Shown here: in pieces, positions 21,360-31,649 of the stretch
Position numbering within the stretch: position 1 is the first letter of the stretch
Layout: each line of letters starts with the position of its first letter
Source of the DNA: Prorocentrum cordatum
Lineage: Eukaryota; Sar; Dinophyceae; Prorocentrales; Prorocentraceae
Assembly: GCA_963575745.1 (NCBI GenBank)
Contig: CAUYUJ010022418.1
Span: 1 to 59,871 of the forward strand
Direction: 5' to 3'
DNA length: 59,871 nucleotides
The notes under the pieces: generated by a model
Told to the model about the DNA's origin: nothing
The model's input: the letters and a program-made list of their open reading frames with translations, nothing else
Databases searched by the model: none
Made by a program: the position numbers and the translations under genes

Positions 21360-23102
21360 GGCGTTAATGAATGACGTTATGCGGTTCAGGCGTGTTACTG
21401 AGATGACGGTTCTAGGCGTCCAGTTGTTCTCTGATTATAAGTACTCCTCGCACCTTGATGTGGACTCTAGGATTGAGGCGGCTCGTCGGACATTTTTATT
21501 CCCAGGCAGGATATTTTCGGAACAAAAGCACGCCTCTGAAGGACAAGTTCCTACGATACCAGCAAAAGGTTCAGAGTATTGCCCTTTTCGGTGCGGATGG
21601 CTGCGCGGCCGACAAGGATAGCCTCCATGCATTGCACGCGTTTGAGGGCAAGTTTTTATGCTTCATGCTTCGATGCCGCCGAGAACCAGACGAATCCCAT
21701 GCTACATGGAACGAGAGAAGATACAGCGATGCCAGATCGAGGTTCGCAGAGGCTGGGTACCACAGTTTGGTCCAGAGATTTCTCCGAGCTCAGTGGCTGC
21801 TGGCAAAGGATGTCTCGGCATATGCGCAGAGGTTGTATCAGGGAGAGGACATGACGGACGAGCATAGAGCATGGAGTGATGCACGCATGTGTTTGATTGC
21901 CTTTGGAATAAGTTATGATACGCTGCGCACACTTGAGGGAGAAGCCCTTCGGGCTTTCGGCAAGTGGAGGGAATGTGGAGTTATGAAACGCTGGAGGTCA
22001 GGAGGACAAGCGATCGGACAACGTTGTTGGCAGACACCCTTTCATGAGTTCTTTGGCCCACGGTGGTGGGAAGTATTCCAAGGCGGCCTTCATGCCTTTA
22101 TGCAGTTTGCAACTCATCATTGAACACCCTCTATGCTTAAGCTTTTCCAGAAGAAATGCAAAGGTATCCATGATGGTAACTCCCCTGTCTTTCTGGCTGA
22201 ACGAAATGAGGAGTATGTTGTTACAGAGGATGATTCTCCCGCTGCACGCCTGCGATTCAGTAAGAGATTAGCAATCCACAACATGAAGAGCACATGTTGG
22301 GACGTGACTTCAGGAGGCGTGCCGTTGGAGATCACAGGAGATTCTCTTCTTATCATTTGCTGGCTTTGCGGCCTCTGGAAGGCCGATAATCACTTATATC
22401 AGACACGTGTTGATAATATGATTAATGCTTTGGAAGGAATGTGTTGTATGTATGGTGTGAGACCTGCTGAAGCAGGACGCGATCTTCTGAAGCATGAGTT
22501 TCGGGAATGGAATGAGAAAGCCGACCTCCTTACCCACCAGGCCCGCGAGGGCCACCAATACACGAACGAACAGTACCAGTTGCAGCCATACGAACAGTCA
22601 TGCTATGAACCTTGCCTCATCAAAGCGGGCTTTGATGGTGGTGTGTGCAGCCTGGGAGCAGGAAGTGGAGCTTGGATTCAGATTGGACTGCGTTCTCGAT
22701 TCTCCCATCTCTCGCCCACCTCTTCCTTCTGTGAATCCCCACAGATTATCTTCAAGGACGTTTACGTTTGTTCCTTCGCTCTCCAAGACGGGTCCACGGT
22801 GACGGATACGGAACTCTCCGCTGCAGAGTGCGTTATTGCAGCACTCCCACGGGTTTTGCAGGCCTATTTTAGCGATAAGTTGTGTGATTGATGATTCTCT
22901 TTTGTGTGTTGCCTTCATGCGTGCACACATTGTGTTGATGTACACACTCCTTATAAGAGCTGCCAGAGGCTACCGCCTAAGCCGCCCCCCACGTGCTTGG
23001 CGTGGTGAGGCTTTCGCCTTAGCCGCTCGGTGGCCCGCGTTTGGCGTGCCCGCCCGCCTCGGACTGGACGGGGCCTTAGGGCCCGTGTGTCCGCGAAACG
23101 AA
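21360..23102 (+). mobile_element. 5'-truncated LINE-type retrotransposon, with 5-bp target duplication
   Basis: It is flanked by AACCA at 21355-21359 and 23103-23107, which occurs once in uninterrupted hairpins. The element enters abruptly within a reverse-transcriptase-related frame, as 5'-truncated LINEs do, and ends after RNase H sequences and a 3' region with a GC-rich inverted pair (GGCTACCGCCTAAGCC and GGCTTTCGCCTTAGCC, near 22970-23030), finishing in a short A-rich tail, GAAACGAA. It inserted in the loop of a folded 3' hairpin, so it is younger than the A element. Confidence 0.8.
21367..22891 (+). pseudogene. LINE ORF remnant: post-RT region plus RNase H-like segments
   Basis: A first frame (21367 to about 21500, with VLGVQL and DSRIEAARRTF) resembles the end of a LINE reverse transcriptase. 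It shifts frame into 21455-22123, whose PLKDKFLRYQQKVQSIALFG and FEGKFLCFML segments match the region after the RT core. One TGA at 22121-22123 interrupts it, and the same frame goes on to 22891. There, GDSLLIICWLCGLWKA (about 22339) and HEFREWNEKAD (about 22492) look like the second half of an RNase H domain. FDGG (about 22630) and ELSAAE (about 22815) look like the first half, placed after it. The frame ends normally after SDKLCD. One frameshift, one stop and 5' truncation make it non-functional. I infer an origin in a dinoflagellate-type LINE; the family name is not certain. Confidence 0.75.
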
Positions 23103-23472
23103 AACCAAGGTTGACGGTTTACCGCCGGCGCCCAGTTGGTCGACCCGGCCAAAAAGGACAAAGTGATAACTTTTGGGTGGTTTTGCAACTTTTTGAAAGA
23201 TATTTGACAATTCATTTTGAGAAAGCAGATTTTTCGCAACTGTAAACGATTATGAGGGCCCCTCTGTCTTAGTATGAGCTCCGTAGGCGCACTTTCACTA
23301 TCAAAACACTTGGCGGAACCATCTTCATGTCGAGACGAAAAAATCAATTTTTCTTTTTTTCAAGAAATGCTTCTAGAAGCTCTCTCTTTTGACTCCGAGC
23401 ACTCTTACGCGTGAAATGAGCTCTACGAGGTTCCCGGCGGTGACCAGGTTGACGGTTTACCGCCGGCGCCAG

Positions 23473-23934
23473 TTCCCGTAGAACGTGCCCCAGAGGCCTC
23501 GCGAACGTTCCGCAGAGGCCTCGCGAAGCTTCCTGGACAGCGAGCGCCCACGCGTGCAGGCGCGCGTGGACTCTCTGCCCTTTCAGGAGCGCTTCAGGCT
23601 AGCTGTCCACCGTCACCACCCACGTTTGCTGCCCCTCAGAAGCGCTTCAGGCGAGTTTTCCACCGCCAGCACGGACGTGTGCAAGCACCTTTTGCAGTGC
23701 AGCGCTGTAGAAACTGGCACCTCCGCGGACGTCCAACACGTGCACCCGGCGATGCGCACGCAGCGTCCGAAGCAGCCGAGCGAGAGGTACGCGCGACCGC
23801 GCGGACCAGGCCGCTGGCGCGACAAGACCCGCGCGCGCGCGTCTCAGACTTGGCTATCCGGGTTTTGGACAACAACAGGTTCCGATGTGTGTTCTCTTTG
23901 CTCTCCGGGTTTTGGACGCTGCCAAGTGCTCGGT
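23473..23934 (+). other. GC-rich sequence G continued, no gene recognised
   Basis: It contains internal near-repeats (CCTCGCGAACGTTCCGCAGAGG, then CCTCGCGAAGCTTCC; CAGGAGCGCTTCAGGC, then CAGAAGCGCTTCAGGC) and ends with two copies of CTCCGGGTTTTGGAC, a motif that recurs at 24568. Open frames are present in several phases, as expected of GC-rich DNA. Confidence 0.5.
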
Positions 23935-24535
23935 TGAAAATTTTGTTCTCGAAATTCAACAATTCGTTAGAGCTCTGTTATTCTTTCCCGTGATATTCAA
24001 TCTTATTTCCGCTCGCCATCTTGATCTCAGCTCGATCGGGTACCTTTTACTGTCAAAAAGCACTCCGGCGGGATCAGCCGTTTCGAGTAATCTTGATACG
24101 CAGTCACGGTTTCTCAAGATAACTCGAGCTTCAGGGCAGCTACAGAGCTGGTCAGCACAGCTTATGGATTCAGAATGATTAGGCGCGTTCGCCTGTTGAA
24201 TCCAGAGGTCTGACCTCGGTCTGCTAGCCGAGCTAGGTCTGGAAATTGATTTTTCGTATGATTTAAGTCATCTTGACAGACATCATCGGTTTTCTGGTCC
24301 TAACTCGAGCTAGAGCACACAGCTACAGAGCTGATACGGAATCCGATTCAGAATCATCAGTGGACGTTGTTTGTTGAATCCAGAGTTCTGAAATCGGTCT
24401 GTTGTCCAAATCTAGAATCGCAAAACTATTCGTATCGTTAGAGTCATCTTCAGAGATGCTGTCGGTTCTCTGCGCTTAACTCGGGCTATAGGGGGGCTGC
24501 ATGACTGGTAATCACTGGAATCGATACCCCCCAAG
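23935..24535 (+). mobile_element. Subfamily A fragment: leader plus satellite only
   Basis: It starts inside the leader at GGTTGAAAATTTTG and continues with about two and a half diverged satellite units to AATCGATACC, where it stops without an H1. Both ends are missing. Confidence 0.65.
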
Positions 24536-24602
24536 GCCCTCGAGGAAAGATCTCCTGTCCCCGGGATTCTAAATTGCTCTCCGGGTTTTCGACGCTGCCA
24601 AG

Positions 24603-25179
24603 TAACTCGTAGAGCTCCTTAGCAAGTTATTGCTGGAAGCTTAAGAGTAATTCCGGGGCGCTGGAGAGCTAGTTGGCAAACTCGAGCTGTAGAGCAGCTA
24701 CAGAGGTAAGCACACCTATCGCATTCAGAATCATCAGGCGCGTTCGCCTGTTGAACCCAGAGGTCTGGACTCGGTCTGCTAGCCGAGCTAGGTCCGCAAA
24801 CCTTTTCGAGTCATCTTGACAGACGCTCTTGGTTTTCTGTACTTAATTCGAGCTGTAGGGCAGCTAGAGAGCTCATAGTCACAGAGATCGTGAAAATCAT
24901 CAGGCGCGTTGGTCTGTTGAATCGCGAGCGCTGAACTCGGTCTGCTGCCCGAGCTAGGTTCGCGAAACTATTCGTATTCTTCGAGTTATCTTGAGAAGTG
25001 CTCCGAACTAGGTTCGCGAACCTATTGTATTATTCTGTCGGTTTTCTGCACTTAACTCGGGCTGTAGGCGGGCTGCAGGGCTGGTAATCACATGAGTCGA
25101 TTCGCAGACAACGCGCCAGCCTGTCGCATTCAAAGGTCAGAACTCGGTTTGATACTCGAACTGGGTTGCCAAACTGTTC

Positions 25180-25259
<80 letters not shown>

Positions 25260-25407
25260 GGGGGGGGGGCCATCTTGAGAGGTCTGAAATCGCTTGGGCT
25301 GAAAAACTAGTCGTTCTCTGGATTTTTTCCCCACATTATATACTGTCTGGAAGCTCTACGAGTCCCCCGGCGGTAAGAAAGGTTGACGGTTTACCGCCGG
25401 CGCCCAG
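24603..25407 (+). mobile_element. Internally deleted subfamily A element with a poly-T/poly-G tract
   Basis: H2 (24603) joins directly to satellite at 24680 (TTGGCAAACTCGAGCTG), so the leader is deleted. About two satellite units and H1A (25348-25407) follow. A 78-T plus 11-G tract replaces the TTTGTTTTTTGTTAGCG of other last units. The flanks both carry GACGCTRCCAAG. Confidence 0.7.
25181..25269 (+). repeat. Homopolymer tract: 78 T followed by 11 G
   Basis: It lies in the last satellite unit of an A element. The same place in the copy near 16820 reads TGTTTTTTGTTAGCG, so the tract looks like an expansion of an existing T run or an assembly or sequencing artefact. Confidence 0.9.
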
Positions 25408-26231
25408 TGGACGCTACCAAGGGTTTCCAGTTTTCGCGAGATTTCCAGCGTCGCGCGAACGTGTGTGAACACAAGACTTCGACCTGAGCAGGCCGTTAAA
25501 CTCCTTGCGTGCGTGGGCGTAGGGCTCCGAGCTTAGCAGGTCGTTAAACTGCTTAAGGAAGAGAAGAGAGAAGAGAGGGGAGGAATGAAAGCACACATAA
25601 CCGAAATAAGACAGAAGAGAGAAGGAAGGATAAGAAAAGGCAGCCAGAGAAAACAAATCAGCATAGAGGAGAGAAACGTGAGAAAAGGAACAGGGCAGAG
25701 CTGAGAGAAACAGAGAAAGCACCGCGGCGACGACGACGACGAGAAGAACGACGACGACACGACACGATGCCGCGCCGCAGCGCCGCGCGGCCGCCAGCGC
25801 ACCCTCAGCCCCGCGCGCTTGGGCGCCGCTCGACGCGCTTCTGGGCTATCGGCACTGGCCCGAGGCTCGAAGCGCGAACCTCTGCACTCCGGTCCATTCG
25901 GAGCTCATAGCGCAGCCCACTGGGGTGCTATGGAGATCTTCGAGGACGACATCGGGAGCCGTGCCGGGCCCTTTCTCGTCGCGGGGGCGAGTGGCGACGG
26001 ATGGGCCCAATAGCACAGCCGTGCCGGGATGCTATTGTAGGGGCCAGCACGTACTCGTTCCGGAAGCCGTGCAAACCCTGCACCCCAGGCCGAGCGGCGC
26101 CCCCTGGGCCGTACTGGACAGGGTAGATCAGATTAGTTTTAAGGTGTTTTTCCTGCTGGAACCCGGGGCGGGGAGCCAGGAACCGGAGCTCCTGGGGCCG
26201 GCCTACAGACTGGAGCCAGGAGCAGGCTTCA
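25408..26231 (+). other. Non-coding stretch with a purine-rich segment, no gene recognised
   Basis: After a GGACGCTACCAAGGG flank, 25550-25760 is strongly A/G-rich and ends in GACGAC repeats; the remainder is GC-rich. Frames on both strands are low-complexity (Ser/Phe-rich on the reverse strand) and I do not support any as a gene. Confidence 0.5.
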
Positions 26232-27932
26232 GTGCGCGGTGCCTCCGGCGAAGCAGAGATTCCCGGCGACGCGAAATTCTCGATGATATTCTTCTTAGCG
26301 CTCATTTTACGAATGTGCGCGCTGTTTTCTGGCACATCTGGCTTTGAGCGGGAAACTATTTCCGTTTCCTCGTGCCAGTTCCCCGCTCCTGCCGGCGTTT
26401 TCTGGAAGGATTCCGCCGTGGGCGGCAGTTGCAAAAACAAGCCTGGAATGGCCTCAGCCAAGAAGGAAGAGGAGAGAAGGGGCAAGAAGGAGAAGGGGAA
26501 AGAGAAGGCGGAGGAGGAGAAGGAGGAGGGCGCCAACGAGGACGACGAAACGATAACGACGATCACGATTACGGCGAGGAGAAGGAGAATGAGGATGAGG
26601 AGGAGAAGGAGGAGCAGGAGAAGCAAAAGGAGGAGAAGGAGAAGAAGGGAAGCGGAACGAGCAGCTTGCGTACCGTGTGCTGTCGTCTGTCGTGCCCCGC
26701 ATCCTGCTGCGCGACGCGTCGCCAGAGCCGGCTTCGGCTGGGCGCACTGCGCGAGGCGCCGCCCTCAAGAACGGGCGCGTGGAGCAGTTCTTGACCGTGC
26801 GCGCGTCCCGTGCCGTTGACCCGGAGCAGCCGCCGGCGTGCGCGCCCCGCGCCGCCGCCGTGGCCGCGCCGGACGCGTCGTCGTGGACTGTGGGCGATGC
26901 GGCCCTGCGCGCTGCCTGCGTACTCGTTGCTCTCGGCGTGTGCCCACCACAGCCAGACAGCAGAGTGGTAATGACGAGGAAGATCGCGGCGGCGCGCTGG
27001 TGGCGGCAGCGGGATGTGTTCGCGCGGGAGCTCCCGGACGCGCCCGAGCTGGCCGATTGTCTGCTGCGCGCTCTACGGGCTCTCGGCGCGGACGTGCGGC
27101 GGCCGCCGTATCTGTTTGCGCCGCTTCTCGCCGGGTGTTGGCATCGGCGGAGCGAAGTGTCGGGCTGCGCGGGAGTCCAAGGTCTTTGTCGGGGACCTGG
27201 CCGTGCGCGCTGCCTGCGCCATGATCGCTCTCGGAGCGTGTCCGGCGGGGCGCTGCGGGGCGACGCAGGACGGCGCCGTGCCCATGTCTGTGGGTGCATG
27301 CGGCGCTGCGCGCCCGCCTCGCCCGCGGCCGCGCGGCGGACGCGGGCGGGGGAACCGCCGCGCGCGCGCTAGTGCTCCGGTCGAATGGCGTGGGAAGTGT
27401 CTGCAGAGCGCAGTGGCTGAGCTCGTCGGGGGCGACGCCGCGCGGCATTTCGGCAGAGCGTGCCGGAACCACGAGGGTTCGGGCGCTTGTGGGTCGCTGG
27501 TGGGGCGCTGGAATCTAGAGGTCGTGGTCCAGCACTTGCGCTCCCGCTTCCTGCACGTGCGCGTGTTATCTGCGGAATCTGCGGAAGCGTTCGAAGCGCA
27601 GGAAGGAAGGCGTGTGGCGTGGGCGCTGGGGCACGCGGCGGGCTTCTGCGCTGGTGCTCTGCTGTGGCACGACGGCGGCCACGCGTGCGCGGTGGAGGAG
27701 TCGGTGGGTTCTGTTGATGTGGAGTGGGGGGAAGCCGAGAGCGCGCCGTGGTGTCGCGCCGTCGCTCACGGGCGTTCGAGCTCGGCGTCGCGGTCGCCGC
27801 GCGCGGGTGCGGGGCGTGGCGCGCTGCGGGGCGGGGCGCCGAAGCGCCGTGTGGAGCAGGGTGCCGCAGGGGCGCAGGGCGGGCCCGGGGGCGCGCGCGA
27901 CGGTGTGGACGCGGAGGTGTTGGCGCGCATGA
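26232..27932 (+). pseudogene. GC-rich protein-coding remnant: Lys/Glu-rich, repeat, Cys-protease-like
   Basis: A plausible protein runs across three frames. Around 26455-26650 is a Lys/Glu-rich stretch (KKEEERRGKKEKGKEK). Around 26660-27130 is a frame with NEQLAYRVLSSVVPRILL and VGDAALRAACVLVALGVCP. Around 27170-27930 another frame begins with the related VGDLAVRAACAMIALGACP, so a segment is duplicated. Further on, GKCLQSAVAELVGG (Cys at about 27395), GRWNLEVVVQHL and GALLWHDGGHACAVEE (His at 27680-27682), then VDVEWGEAES, follow the order Cys, helix, strand, His strand, seen in Josephin or other papain-fold proteases. That assignment is an inference from motif order only. The frame changes could be introns or mutations. 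A random GC-rich open frame cannot be excluded. Confidence 0.38.
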
Positions 27933-28001
27933 CCCGGAATCATCAGGCGCGTGCGTCTGTTGCAGTAGTTTTTTTTAGGTTTCCCAGTTTCGTTTTCGGT
28001 C

Positions 28002-28002
<1 letters not shown>

Positions 28003-28089
<87 letters not shown>
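28003..28089 (+). repeat. Poly-T tract, 87 bases
   Basis: An uninterrupted T run is preceded by TTTCGGTCG and followed by CTTTTTTTCTCTCTCC. On the reverse strand it would be a poly-A tail, but no retroposon body ending there is recognised. Confidence 0.9.
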
Positions 28090-28799
28090 CTTTTTTTCTC
28101 TCTCCGGAATGTTGATTCCTGCGTTTTTTTGTTTTCCAGAGCTGGTTCTGGGTTCTTTAAAAAATATACAACACATATCTTAATAGTTTGCTCCAGTTTG
28201 ATATAGAACCCCTAAGTGATGGTCGTAATTTCGATTCGCGGCTTCAGTTCTGATTTTTTTGTTTGTTCGGCGGCAGAGCCTTGCTCACGTTTTCGTTAGT
28301 TTTTTTTTCGTTGTTCTGATTTTGAGTTGTTTGTTTTTTTTCCCCCCCGTTTTTTATGTGTGTGTGTGTCCGCCGCCAGTCGTCGACAGCACAGCGTGCG
28401 GTGCATGCCCGAGGGATGCCGCGGCCATAGCACACCTCCTACGTGGTCAGTCTGACGCAGCTGATGTTGCGGACGCTGGCCGTCTGGGGATGGCTTCGAT
28501 GGCATGCAGGGCATCCTTGCGAGGAGCGGGGCACGGGGTGTTGCGTCTGCGGGATGTGGGAGACGCTCCAGCAGTTGTTCGCGACGCTGGCAGCAGGGAC
28601 CTTTCAGTGTCTTACTGCTCACGAGCGTCGAATGCGACTCCCCGTGGCAGCAGCAGCATGTGTTGACGTATTGGGGCAAGCTGATGTCGGCTGCGCGCGA
28701 CGGGGAGATCTTGGCGGCGCTCCTCGGAAAACGTGAAGGAATCTTCTGAAGAGAGAGCCGAAAAATTCGAAAAATTATGATTTTCCTGTTTTCATCCAA
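28090..28799 (+). other. Unassigned sequence with short coding-like frames
   Basis: T-rich to 28370, then balanced composition. Two overlapping frames could be parts of one broken protein: CEERGTGCCVCGMWETLQQL (about 28520-28580) and TYWGKLMSAARDGEILAALL (about 28670-28730, ending TGA at 28747-28749). I recognise no family. Confidence 0.3.
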
Positions 28800-29247
28800 A
28801 GTCGGTAGCCCCAAGTGTTATGATAGTAATACTGCACCTACGGGCCTGAGAATTTGACTGGCAGACGCGGCATAACCCACTACAGGTGCGAAAATCTTAG
28901 CAACACCGACCCAAAGTTATCACTTTGTCCGCCTGGACCGGGTGGTCCAACTAGCTCCACCCCGCGCCGGAATTCCTCTTCATCGATGCCGAAGAGCTCT
29001 ACGAGGTGCTTTGTCCGCCCCGGCCGGGTGGTCCAACTAGCTCCACCCCGCGCCGGAATTCCTCTTAGCTCATCGATGCCGAAGAGCTCTACGAGGTACT
29101 AGCTCCACCCCGCGCCGGAATTCCTCTAGCTCATCGATGCCGAAGAGCTCTACGAGGTATTGTCTCTTTTGGTCGGGTCGGCCAACTAGCTCCACCCCGC
29201 TCCGGAATTCCTCTAGCTCATCGATGACGAAGAGCTCTACGAGGTAT
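28800..29247 (-). repeat. Inverted block: reverse C-like module plus four tandem H3 ends
   Basis: Read on the reverse strand, 28800-28946 matches the diverged C block of 18340-18500 (GGGTTATGCCGCGTCTGCCAG). Next to it are four H3 copies at 28947-29007, 29033-29098, 29100-29159 and 29182-29247, each ending in the core read here as GAAGAGCTCTACGAGG. Tandem 5' ends without 3' ends are not seen elsewhere in the window. Confidence 0.75.
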
Positions 29248-29367
29248 TTCCTTAAAAACACTCAGAGGAACCCACGTCCTCTAGCACCCGCAATGCATTT
29301 CGCGAGTTCGAACGGTAAAATTCGAGAACGCTGTTGTTCGTTATCTGGGCACCAATTTGGTGTGTTC

Positions 29368-29426
29368 AGAGCTCTACGAGGGTCCCAGCGGTAACCTGGT
29401 TGACGGTTTACCGCCGGCTCCGAGAA
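29368..29426 (+). repeat. H1C: 3' hairpin module of a diverged subfamily
   Basis: Core GAGCTCTACGAGG is followed by GTCCCAGCGGTAACCTGGTTGACGG, TTTACCGCCGG and a GCTCCGAG end instead of GCGCCCAG. Related modules are at 31113-31175 (with GGCGGGCGGTAAG) and 32813-32870. The GGCTCC ending sets them apart from A and B. Confidence 0.65.
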
Positions 29427-30866
29427 TAACTCGTAGAGCTTCCCTTAGCTAGTTGCATGAAGCTTAAGAGTAATTCCGGGGCGCTGGAGAGCTAGTTGGC
29501 AAGAAAAATCTCGACGGACCTTTTGCTTACTTTTGGTAGGTTGAAAATTTTGTTCTCGAAATTCAACCATTCGCTTGAGCTCTATTATTTTTTCCCGTGA
29601 TATTCGATCTTATTCCCGCTCGCCGTCTTGATCTCAGGTCGATCGGGTACCTATTACTGCCAAAAAGCATCCCGCCGGGATCGGCCGTTTCGAATCATCT
29701 TGACACGCGTTGACGGTTTTCTGTACTGAACTCGAGCTGTAGGACAGCTAAAGAGCTGATACTTACCGAAACCGATTCAGAATCGTCAGGCGCGTTCGTC
29801 CGTTGCATCCAGAGGTCTGAACTCGGTCTGCTGCTCGAGCTAGCTAGGTCCGCGAAACTATTCGTATTGTTCGAGTCATCTAGAGAGGTGCTGTCGGCTT
29901 TCTGTACTTAACTCGGGCTGTAGGGGGGGGCTGGTAATTACAGAAACCGATATGGAAACATCAGGCGCGTTCGCCTGTCGCATGCAGAGGTCTGAAATCG
30001 GTCTGCTACTCGAGCTAGGTCCGTAAAACTATTTGTATCGCTCGAGTCATCTCGACAGGAGCTGTCGGTTTTCTGTACTGAACTCGAGCTCTACGGCAGC
30101 TACAGAGCTGATACGCACAGGAACCGATGCAGAATAATCAGGCGTGTTCGTCTGTCGAGTCATCTTGAGAGGTGCTGACTGTTTTCGCACGTAACTCGGG
30201 CTGTAGGAGAGCTCATACGCACAGAAACTCATTCGAATCATCAGGCCCGTCCGTCTGTTGCATCTACAGGTCAGAACTGGGTCTGCTACTCGGGCTAGGT
30301 CCGCAAAATTATTCGTATTCTTCGAGTCATCTTGACAGATGGTGTCCGTTTCTGTATTGAATTCGGGCTGTAGGAGAGCTACAGAGCTGGTACGCACAGA
30401 GACCGATCCAAAAGCATTAGGAGCGTTCGTCTGTTGCATCGAGAGGTCTGAACTCGGTCTGCTACCCGAGCTAGGTTCACAACACTATTCGTATTCGACC
30501 GATATTTTTCCAAATCTTGGTGAATTTCTTCACTGAACTCGAGCTCCGCTCTTCGGCCGAAAAGTCAGAAGGACATCGTGAGGCGCGAAGCATCTAGACG
30601 CTTGGTTTGGGTCTGTTGTGGGCGCAGACGCCAAACACGGATTTCGTACTCTGCTATTTTCTCCCTAATGGTATTTTCTACACGCAGATGAGCTATAGAA
30701 CTGTGCAGCACAGCAATGGTATATCACTAGACGCCTGAGATCAGTCTGCTATCAGCGCTCGGGCAGGAAAACTATTCTCTGCTAATTCTTTGGATAATAT
30801 ATGGTCAGGAAGCTCCACGAGTCCCCCGGCGGTAAGAAAGGTTGACGGTTTACCGCCGGCGCCCAG
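29427..30866 (+). mobile_element. Nearly complete, diverged subfamily A element, about 1.44 kb
   Basis: A degenerate H2 (GCTAGTTGCATGAAGC), leader at about 29545-29690, six or so diverged satellite units and an intact H1A at 30807-30866. The satellite units are less similar to each other than in the younger copies at 4890-6260. Confidence 0.7.
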
Positions 30867-31009
30867 TTAGTGACGAGATACGTGGAGCAACCGTCGGCCG
30901 TCGGAACGGATTTCTCGCAGCGGCAGTATTTGTTGCGCGAGTAGTGGGTTATGGCGCGTCGGGCTATTGAATTCTAAGGTCTGTAGCTGCAATATAACCG
31001 TAAGCTTGG

Positions 31010-31063
<54 letters not shown>

Positions 31064-31175
31064 TGATGTTCACGTGAGCTTATCGTCGTAATTTGAGATC
31101 TATTCCGTGATTCCAGAGCTCTACGAGGGTCCCGGCGGGCGGTAAGCTGGTTGACGGTTTACCGTTGGCTCCCAG
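30867..31175 (+). mobile_element. Remnant ending in an H1C hairpin, with an AT microsatellite
   Basis: GTGGGTTATGGCGCGTC and CTGTAGCTGCAATAT recall the diverged C module. An (AT)n run covers 31013-31058. The segment closes with the H1C-type hairpin at 31113-31175, whose right arm reads ACCGTTGG. Confidence 0.55.
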
Positions 31176-31649
31176 GTCGGATATCTAGATACCTGACTCG
31201 CATGATGATTCTTGATCGATTAGATGTTGTCCGCGCACGACATGCGCTGCAAACCGTATCGTGCACAGACTAGAATGCAGAGTGTTGGTGTTCTCTTATT
31301 ATCCGGGGCATGCACGACGCCCGCTGAGCGTTCCCGCGCGTCGGCGGCGCGCCCCTTCGCGCGGCCGGCTGCGACTTCCGCTTATTTATCTGCGGGTTCG
31401 CGCCGCCCTGGCGCGGGAAGCTGACCTCCAGGGCAGCTGGCGTGCATCGCATCAGTTCCGCAGGGGTGGGGCGCGCGATGCTGCGACTGCAGCGCTGGCA
31501 CACGGCCGCCCGGCCAAGCTGTCCGCCGACGTGTTGAGCTGCTCGCGCTGGCGTGGGCCGGCGGCGACGCGCGCCCGTGCCCCCTGGCGCATCGCCTGCC
31601 GGTACGCGCAAGGCGATTTCGTGAGCGGCGGGGTCCCCATATAGGCTGG
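31176..31649 (+). other. GC-rich stretch without a recognised gene
   Basis: Open frames exist on both strands across 31261-31644, with Arg/Ala-rich translations and no motif I know. The composition matches the GC-rich sequence further downstream. Confidence 0.4.

Larger units (their letters stand above)
20353..23135 (+). mobile_element. Subfamily A element with a LINE inside its 3' hairpin
   Basis: H2, leader and satellite lead to an H1A whose left arm ends at 21359 and whose loop and right arm continue at 23103. The intervening 1743 bp is a LINE fragment. Joined, GGTAACCAAGGTTGACGG matches intact H1A copies such as 9490-9549. Confidence 0.76.
20293..23472 (+). mobile_element. Subfamily B element interrupted by an A copy
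   Basis: H3 runs to GGTGGAGCTAG at 20352, and module C resumes TTGGTCGACCCGG at 23136 and ends in H1B at 23472. Removing 20353-23135 restores the H3-C junction of copies such as 4348-4739. Confidence 0.73.
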
